From positions 1 to 64,000 of the forward strand of contig NZ_CP077107.1 in assembly GCF_019263745.1 (NCBI RefSeq): 64,000 nucleotides of DNA. Reading direction: 5' to 3'. This DNA comes from Methanospirillum hungatei (GTDB taxonomy: Archaea; Halobacteriota; Methanomicrobia; Methanomicrobiales; Methanospirillaceae). The notes beneath the pieces are model-generated. The model was not told the origin of the DNA. It made no database searches and was given only the letters and a program-made list of their open reading frames with translations. Position 1 is the first letter of the stretch; the number at the start of each line of letters is the position of its first letter. The translations under genes and the position numbers were made by a program. Shown piece by piece: positions 59,938 through 64,000 of the stretch.

Positions 59938-59988
59938 AAACTAAGATTAGCCATATGAGTATAATGGCATGTATGATACAAGGGTTAA

Positions 59989-60507
59989 TTACTCGTTCAT
60001 AAGTTCCTGTATACTAACTAGAGATTTCAGCGTGATATCGAGATTTTGAAGTTTTTTCTCAGCTCCTTCATTTCGATCTACTACGGTGATCACATTTTTT
60101 ACTATTGCACCGGCAGAGCGAAGCTGCTCAATTCCAAATACCGCAGATCCACCGGATGTGGTTACATCTTCAACAAGAAGGATGTGTTTTCCGGTAACTT
60201 CTCCAATGATGAGACTGGTAAGACCATGTCCTTTCTGTTCTTTCCTGATGATCACGTAGGGTTTTCCAGAGGTAAGGGAGACAGATACCGCAAGGGGAAC
60301 ACCACCGACGGCCACTCCTGCGACGGCATCGAAATCAGTATTTTTTATCAGGATCTCTGATGCAATCTTTTTCAGGATAGCAGGATCAGTGATTGCCTTT
60401 TTAATATCAATATATACCTTGCTTTTTCTTCCGGACGCAAGGGTAAAATCTCCAAATCGGATTGCTTCTGCTGAGATTAACATCTCACGCAATGTTGCAG
60501 TTACCAT
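59989..60507 (-). CDS. pyrE: Orotate phosphoribosyltransferase
   Basis: 172 residues. Joins orotate with PRPP. The PRPP loop is VLLVEDVTTSGGSAVFG near residue 110, and FTLASGRKSKVYIDIKKA near the N-terminus is the orotate loop. The start overlaps the carS stop by 7 nt (ATGGTAA). It completes, with pyrD/pyrK at 2401-4042, two steps of the pyrimidine pathway. Confidence 0.96.
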   Translation of the reverse strand: MVTATLREMLISAEAIRFGDFTLASGRKSKVYIDIKKAITDPAILKKIASEILIKNTDFDAVAGVAVGGVPLAVSVSLTSGKPYVIIRKEQKGHGLTSLIIGEVTGKHILLVEDVTTSGGSAVFGIEQLRSAGAIVKNVITVVDRNEGAEKKLQNLDITLKSLVSIQELMNE

Positions 60508-61088
60508 GGTACCTTCTTCAATCCTAGTTTATACCCGATAATATTCACGGTTCGGTGCAGCAGGGGTGTCAGCACAAGGATGACTATAAGTAATGGTAAA
60601 GTCATGGTGCCCATTATCCAGACCGGATCAAACAAAAGTGTCAGAAGCAAAGCCCCGACAACAAAGTCCAGTTGATCCACCAAAAACCATTCCCCTCCCC
60701 GGTCTATTCCCCGGCGTCTTTTAAAAAAACTCTTGACCATATCTCCAAGGAGTGATCCAATTGCAAACAAAATCACTGCAGATACCGTGTGGTGAGGGAA
60801 CCAGGGTATAATGCCGGATATTTCCAGATATATCTGAAGAAAACCAGCCAAAATTCCTGCGCTAACTCCTCCAATAAATCCCCGGATAGTTTTTCCATCT
60901 CCAAGTATCCGTTTTCCGTCAGACCATTTTTTCTTCAGATCTATGGGCATACCCCCACCCGTGAGAGCCGCGAAATTATTTGGAAGGTAGGCGGGGAGCA
61001 TCAACCAGATGGCAGAACCGATGAGAATGAGTATATTCATGACTATAGTAGCAAAATTCGGCATACCTATAAGGTTAGGTTTTCGCAT
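60501..61088 (-). CDS. carS: CDP-archaeol synthase
   Basis: 195 residues. Adds CMP to unsaturated archaetidic acid in lipid synthesis. It has about five membrane helices, and the family motif GKTIRGFIGGVSAG (near residue 65) and GSLLGDMVKSFFKRRRGIDRG (near 110), with WFLVDQLDFV. ATG 61088 fits the family. The Tes-like gene is divergent, so both lipid genes share the 61089-61141 region. Confidence 0.95.
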   Translation of the reverse strand: MRKPNLIGMPNFATIVMNILILIGSAIWLMLPAYLPNNFAALTGGGMPIDLKKKWSDGKRILGDGKTIRGFIGGVSAGILAGFLQIYLEISGIIPWFPHHTVSAVILFAIGSLLGDMVKSFFKRRRGIDRGGEWFLVDQLDFVVGALLLTLLFDPVWIMGTMTLPLLIVILVLTPLLHRTVNIIGYKLGLKKVPW

Positions 61089-61141
61089 ACATATGAGCAG
61101 AAGTAATACCTTGGTATGGAATACCCGCTGGTGGTGATAGT

Positions 61142-62602
61142 ATACTCCTAAAAAATACGAAAAGTCTCTGTCCGATATGTAAAAAGGTACTCGATGCAGA
61201 GATTACAGAAAAAGATGGAAAGGTGTATATAAACAGGACCTGTCCTGATCATGGCTTTTTTTCATACCTATACTGGGATGATGTCGAAGCATGGCGCAGA
61301 TATGAGGCATTCGGTGTAAAAGGTTCAGGTCTTGAAAATCCTCAGGTCATCAGGGAGATAAGCAACTGTCCATATGATTGTGGGATTTGTAATAATCATA
61401 AATCAACAACTCTCCTTGCAAATGTTGATCTGACAAACCGGTGTAACCTGAATTGTTCCTTTTGTTTTGCCAATGCCCGTGCTTGCGGATACATTTACGA
61501 GCCCACCTTTGACCAGATCAAAGATATGCTGACGATCCTGCGCTCTGAAAAACCGACTCCTGCACCAGCAGTTCAGTTTGCCGGAGGCGAACCAACACTC
61601 CGGGATGATCTGGTTGAGATCATTAGACTGGCAAAAAGTTTGGGATTCATGCAGGTGCAGCTGGCAACGAACGGACTTATCATTGCTCAGGATCCTGATT
61701 ACGCACTCAAGCTCAAAGAAGCTGGACTTTCCACGGTTTACCTGCATTTTGACGGAGTCTCAAAGGAGACAAATTTCAAACTTACACATGATCTGAAAGC
61801 AATAGAAAACCTGAAGAAGGCTAAACAGGGTGTGGTTCTGGTACCAACCATTATCAAAGGCCAAAATGATCATGAAATTGGTGATATCGTCAGGTTTGCA
61901 GCAGAACATATTGAGGTTATCCGTGGTGTAAACTTCCAGCCGGTATCATTTACCGGGGCAGCATCGCCGGAGGATATCGAACGGCAGCGGATAACTATCC
62001 CAGAGTTACTAGATTGTATTGAGAAGCAAACCAGTGGTTCAGTGGAAAAAGAGGATTTTTATCCGGTTCCCTGTGTTGTGCCGATCAGCGACTTTGTTGA
62101 GGCATATACTGGTAAACCACAACTAAAGTTCACTGCTCATCAGCATTGTGGTGCAGCAACCTATGTCTTTGTCAGGGATAAGAAGATCGTCCCGATCAAC
62201 CGCATGATAGATGTTGATGCATTCTTTGATTCCATCGAGCGGCTGACGACCCAACTAACATCTGCAGGACCTATCAGCCGGAAGATGGTCGCTATAAACG
62301 GGATTAAGGAGCTCTATGGTTCGGTGAAGAAGAGCGAGGAGGGGGGACGAGAACTCTGGACCAGTCTTGGAAAGGCTCTCATTACTCATAACTTTGACTC
62401 CCTTCGTGAGTTCCATTGGAATGCCCTCTTTATCGGAATGATGCATTTCATGGATAACTATAATTATGATGTTGAGCGGGTGAGCCAGTGCTGTATTCAT
62501 TACGCAACACCGGATGGAACTCTGATTCCATTCTGTTCTTATAACAGTGGTCCGGTGTTCCGTGAAGAGGTATGGAAGAAATATAGTCAACCATTTGAAT
62601 AA
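61142..62602 (+). CDS. Radical SAM protein of the tetraether lipid synthase (Tes) type
   Basis: 486 residues if the ATA at 61142 is the start, 459 if GTG 61223 is used. The N-terminal zinc ribbon is KSLCPICKKVLDAEI..CPDHGFF, then CPYDCGICNNHK. The radical SAM motif CNLNCSFCFANA (CX3CX2C) follows, with QFAGGEPTLRDDL and the rest of the barrel. This resembles MJ0619, the Tes family that joins lipid tails head to tail. No ATG, GTG or TTG exists in frame from 61097 to 61222, although the Cys-pair coding sequence there is clearly conserved; GGTGAT (61133-61138) lies just before ATA 61142. The gene order with an MptN-like gene matches M. jannaschii. Confidence 0.8.
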   Translation: MLLKNTKSLCPICKKVLDAEITEKDGKVYINRTCPDHGFFSYLYWDDVEAWRRYEAFGVKGSGLENPQVIREISNCPYDCGICNNHKSTTLLANVDLTNRCNLNCSFCFANARACGYIYEPTFDQIKDMLTILRSEKPTPAPAVQFAGGEPTLRDDLVEIIRLAKSLGFMQVQLATNGLIIAQDPDYALKLKEAGLSTVYLHFDGVSKETNFKLTHDLKAIENLKKAKQGVVLVPTIIKGQNDHEIGDIVRFAAEHIEVIRGVNFQPVSFTGAASPEDIERQRITIPELLDCIEKQTSGSVEKEDFYPVPCVVPISDFVEAYTGKPQLKFTAHQHCGAATYVFVRDKKIVPINRMIDVDAFFDSIERLTTQLTSAGPISRKMVAINGIKELYGSVKKSEEGGRELWTSLGKALITHNFDSLREFHWNALFIGMMHFMDNYNYDVERVSQCCIHYATPDGTLIPFCSYNSGPVFREEVWKKYSQPFE

Positions 62603-62621
62603 ATTTCCTTTTTCGTGTCTT

Positions 62622-63413
62622 ATGATAACCATTATTCCAAAACCAACCGATATTCCATCTGACAATTCCACCCGGATGGTCATGGATGAGTTTGATCGGA
62701 TGGGATATCCGTACCAGGTCAGGTTTTTAGAAGCCATTGATCCATTTTCAGATGACCTGTCAGGAGCTACTATCTGGGCCTGTGGAATCAGACAGAATGG
62801 TCATAATTTTGAGTCTCTTCAGGCTCTTTCGCTAAAAAACCGGATTATTAACTCCCCGGAGAGTATTGTCACCTGTGCAAGTAAAGTGATGACATCAGCC
62901 CTTCTGGTGCAGCACGGGGTACCGACTCCGACAACCTTTTTTACCGAATCACGGACTCTGGCAGGTCAGTTCATAAAAAAACATACGAAAGCCGTATCAA
63001 AGCCGGTATATGGATTTGACGGAGTGGGTATTCACCTGGTTGAAAGTGAGGGCGATCTTGGGGATCCTCCTTTCTACCTGCAGGAGTATGTGCCAAATGA
63101 CCGTGACTTCCGGGTGTTTGTCATCGGCGATCAGGCTGTCGGGGCAATAATGCGTGTATCTGATCACCTGACTCACAATATTCATCAAGGGGGCTGTGGT
63201 AGTGCTATTGACATCCCAAAAGAAATGGCGAAAATAGCAGTTCAGGCTGCACATTGTGTTGGTGTTGATTATGGTGGTGTCGATCTGCTCGCCTACAATG
63301 GTTCTTATGTTGTTTTGGAAGTAAATGGAACGCCTAACTGGCATTGTATGCAGGCACCAATCCCACAACTTCTTGCGGAATATCTTATTTTACAGGATAA
63401 ACAGAATCAATAA
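62622..63413 (+). CDS. mptN: ATP-grasp ligase, probable tetrahydromethanopterin:glutamate ligase (MptN-like)
   Basis: 263 residues. RimK-type ATP-grasp enzyme. SPESIVTCASKVMTSALLVQHGVPTPTTF marks the pre-ATP helix, KPVYGFDGVGIHLVE the ATP strand with Lys, YLQEYVPNDRDFRVFVIGDQAVGAIMR the central sheet, and VVLEVNGTPNW the metal-binding Glu and Asn. MJ0620 (MptN) lies beside MJ0619 (Tes), the same pair as here, which favours MptN, the enzyme that makes tetrahydrosarcinapterin. Other RimK-like ligases cannot be excluded. ATG 62622 is chosen over an upstream frame overlapping the Tes-like gene. Confidence 0.75.
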   Translation: MITIIPKPTDIPSDNSTRMVMDEFDRMGYPYQVRFLEAIDPFSDDLSGATIWACGIRQNGHNFESLQALSLKNRIINSPESIVTCASKVMTSALLVQHGVPTPTTFFTESRTLAGQFIKKHTKAVSKPVYGFDGVGIHLVESEGDLGDPPFYLQEYVPNDRDFRVFVIGDQAVGAIMRVSDHLTHNIHQGGCGSAIDIPKEMAKIAVQAAHCVGVDYGGVDLLAYNGSYVVLEVNGTPNWHCMQAPIPQLLAEYLILQDKQNQ

Positions 63414-63428
63414 TAGGAGAGGATGTCT

Positions 63429-63713
63429 TTAGACACCCATTTCTATCTCTTTTAACGTGCGCTCAGCAAGTTCATGCATCCGATCAGCCATTCGTGCTGC
63501 TGATGGGTTATCTACCTCACGCATGGCCTTTGCGATGGCATTTCCCAGGACAAAAATTGCATATTTATGCTCTACCTTACTCCGGTGTGTCTGGGAGGGC
63601 GTAATCTCGAGGGCATCATATTCAGAAAAATCAGCCTCAGGGTTCTGCTCCTGGAGATATTCGCGGACATTTGTGAGCATGGTATGCAAGGAAATTAGTT
63701 CTTCTTTATGCAC
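63429..63713 (-). CDS. UPF0058-family protein, copy 2
   Basis: 94 residues. It has the same pattern as the gene at 36527: HKEELISLHTMLTNVREYLQEQNP then SQTHRSKVEHKYAIFVLGNAIAKAM, with an extra C-terminal helix. It is the next gene after dnaG on the same strand, and TTTATATTT (minus strand, about 63748) can serve as its own TATA box. Confidence 0.87.
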   Translation of the reverse strand: MHKEELISLHTMLTNVREYLQEQNPEADFSEYDALEITPSQTHRSKVEHKYAIFVLGNAIAKAMREVDNPSAARMADRMHELAERTLKEIEMGV

Positions 63714-63772
63714 ACTTCTGTCTCCACAATAATGTTGGTGGGAAAAATATAAAAAAAATAGCCTGAAACCAA

Positions 63773-64000
63773 CTATCTAAAAGGAATGAGCCGAATGGTT
63801 GCCGGAAGACGTACAATTCCCGTAAAGGATGGTGCTGCAAGATATCTGATTCCATGTGTGAAACATTGATCTAAGAGATGTTGGTTTACTTCCTGGTCGA
63901 TAATAACTCCTTCTAAGTCATGTTCTATTGTTCCAAGTTTTTCTTCAATATCTCCGGCAGGAAGTTCAGTTTTAATTTCACCTCCAAGCCCAATGAGTCT
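63773..64000 (-). CDS. dnaG: C-terminal 75 residues of DnaG-type primase (partial, off right edge)
   Basis: Only the tail is in the window: [53 protein letters not shown] and TAG at 63773-63775. This matches the C-terminus of archaeal DnaG (an RNA-exosome-associated Toprim protein), where the ending LP-A-IRL is typical. The Toprim core is beyond the window, so the call rests on this part only. Confidence 0.7.
   Translation of the reverse strand, partial: RLIGLGGEIKTELPAGDIEEKLGTIEHDLEGVIIDQEVNQHLLDQCFTHGIRYLAAPSFTGIVRLPATIRLIPFR

Overview
The window is chromosomal DNA of a methanogenic euryarchaeon, most probably a Methanospirillum-like member of the Methanomicrobiales. The sequence shows an archaeal replication and translation set (family B DNA polymerase, PriS, Gins51, the C-terminus of DnaG, L44e, S27e, aIF2-alpha, Nop10). 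It also shows ether-lipid genes (glycerol-1-phosphate dehydrogenase, CDP-archaeol synthase, geranylgeranyl reductase, a tetraether-synthase-type radical SAM protein), archaeosine genes (tgtA, arcS) and methanopterin genes (a chorismate lyase-MptG fusion and an MptN-like ligase). The genus is an inference from gene content and style; no database search was possible.

Layout. 1-4042: polB (runs off the left edge) and a malate dehydrogenase on the minus strand, divergent from pyrD-pyrK. 4043-9800: an rRNA operon with a long multi-TATA leader, then 16S, tRNA-Ala(TGC), 23S, tRNA-Cys(GCA) and two tandem 5S genes; processing stems flank 16S and 23S. 9800-31000 is a looser, AT-richer accessory region. 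It holds small membrane proteins, a CheC-like protein, a desulfidase-deoxyribosyltransferase fusion, a ThiC-like gene split just before its Fe-S motif, the chorismate lyase-MptG fusion, a sensor protein, an STAS protein, an RNase II-family enzyme, an adenine deaminase/purine permease pair, a gene split at an A9 run, an RsbW-like kinase-GNAT fusion, pyruvate phosphate dikinase and an RsbU-like membrane phosphatase.

31000-34800 is a minus-strand group thiD, proS, spoIIM-like and DUF63. 34800-45655 is a long, tightly packed plus-strand run of information and lipid genes (egsA, UPF0179, UPF0058, elp3, priS, gins51, rpl44e, rps27e, aIF2-alpha, nop10, PAC2, EndoQ, ferredoxin, geranylgeranyl reductase, AMMECR1). 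45863-46352 is a decayed HicA toxin with an intact HicB antitoxin. 46581-53438 holds tgtA-arcS, an NfnAB-type transhydrogenase pair, an RNase III-like protein and a flippase-like membrane protein. 53694-54633 is a small toxin-antitoxin patch (HicB-like, HepT, MntA). 54919-64000 holds argF-purD, a methyltransferase, an NHL/transglutaminase protein, carS-pyrE, the Tes-like radical SAM gene, the MptN-like ligase, a second UPF0058 gene and the 3' end of dnaG.

The most notable signals are these. (1) Two identical-geometry inverted repeats (TGCACCA-N14-TGGTGCA), plus a third half-site at the start codon, lie between the split ThiC-like gene and the chorismate lyase-MptG fusion, which suggests one dedicated repressor. 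(2) ThiC is split at an ATGA overlap, leaving its cysteine cluster on a separate 45-residue reading frame. (3) Partner-switching parts (STAS, RsbW-like kinase fused to GNAT, RsbU-like phosphatase) occur in an archaeon, whose transcription uses no sigma factors. (4) A two-frame gene is joined only through an A9 run. (5) hicA is inactivated by one in-frame TAA. (6) The Tes-like gene has no canonical start codon for its zinc-ribbon N-terminus but has a good Shine-Dalgarno ahead of an ATA codon.
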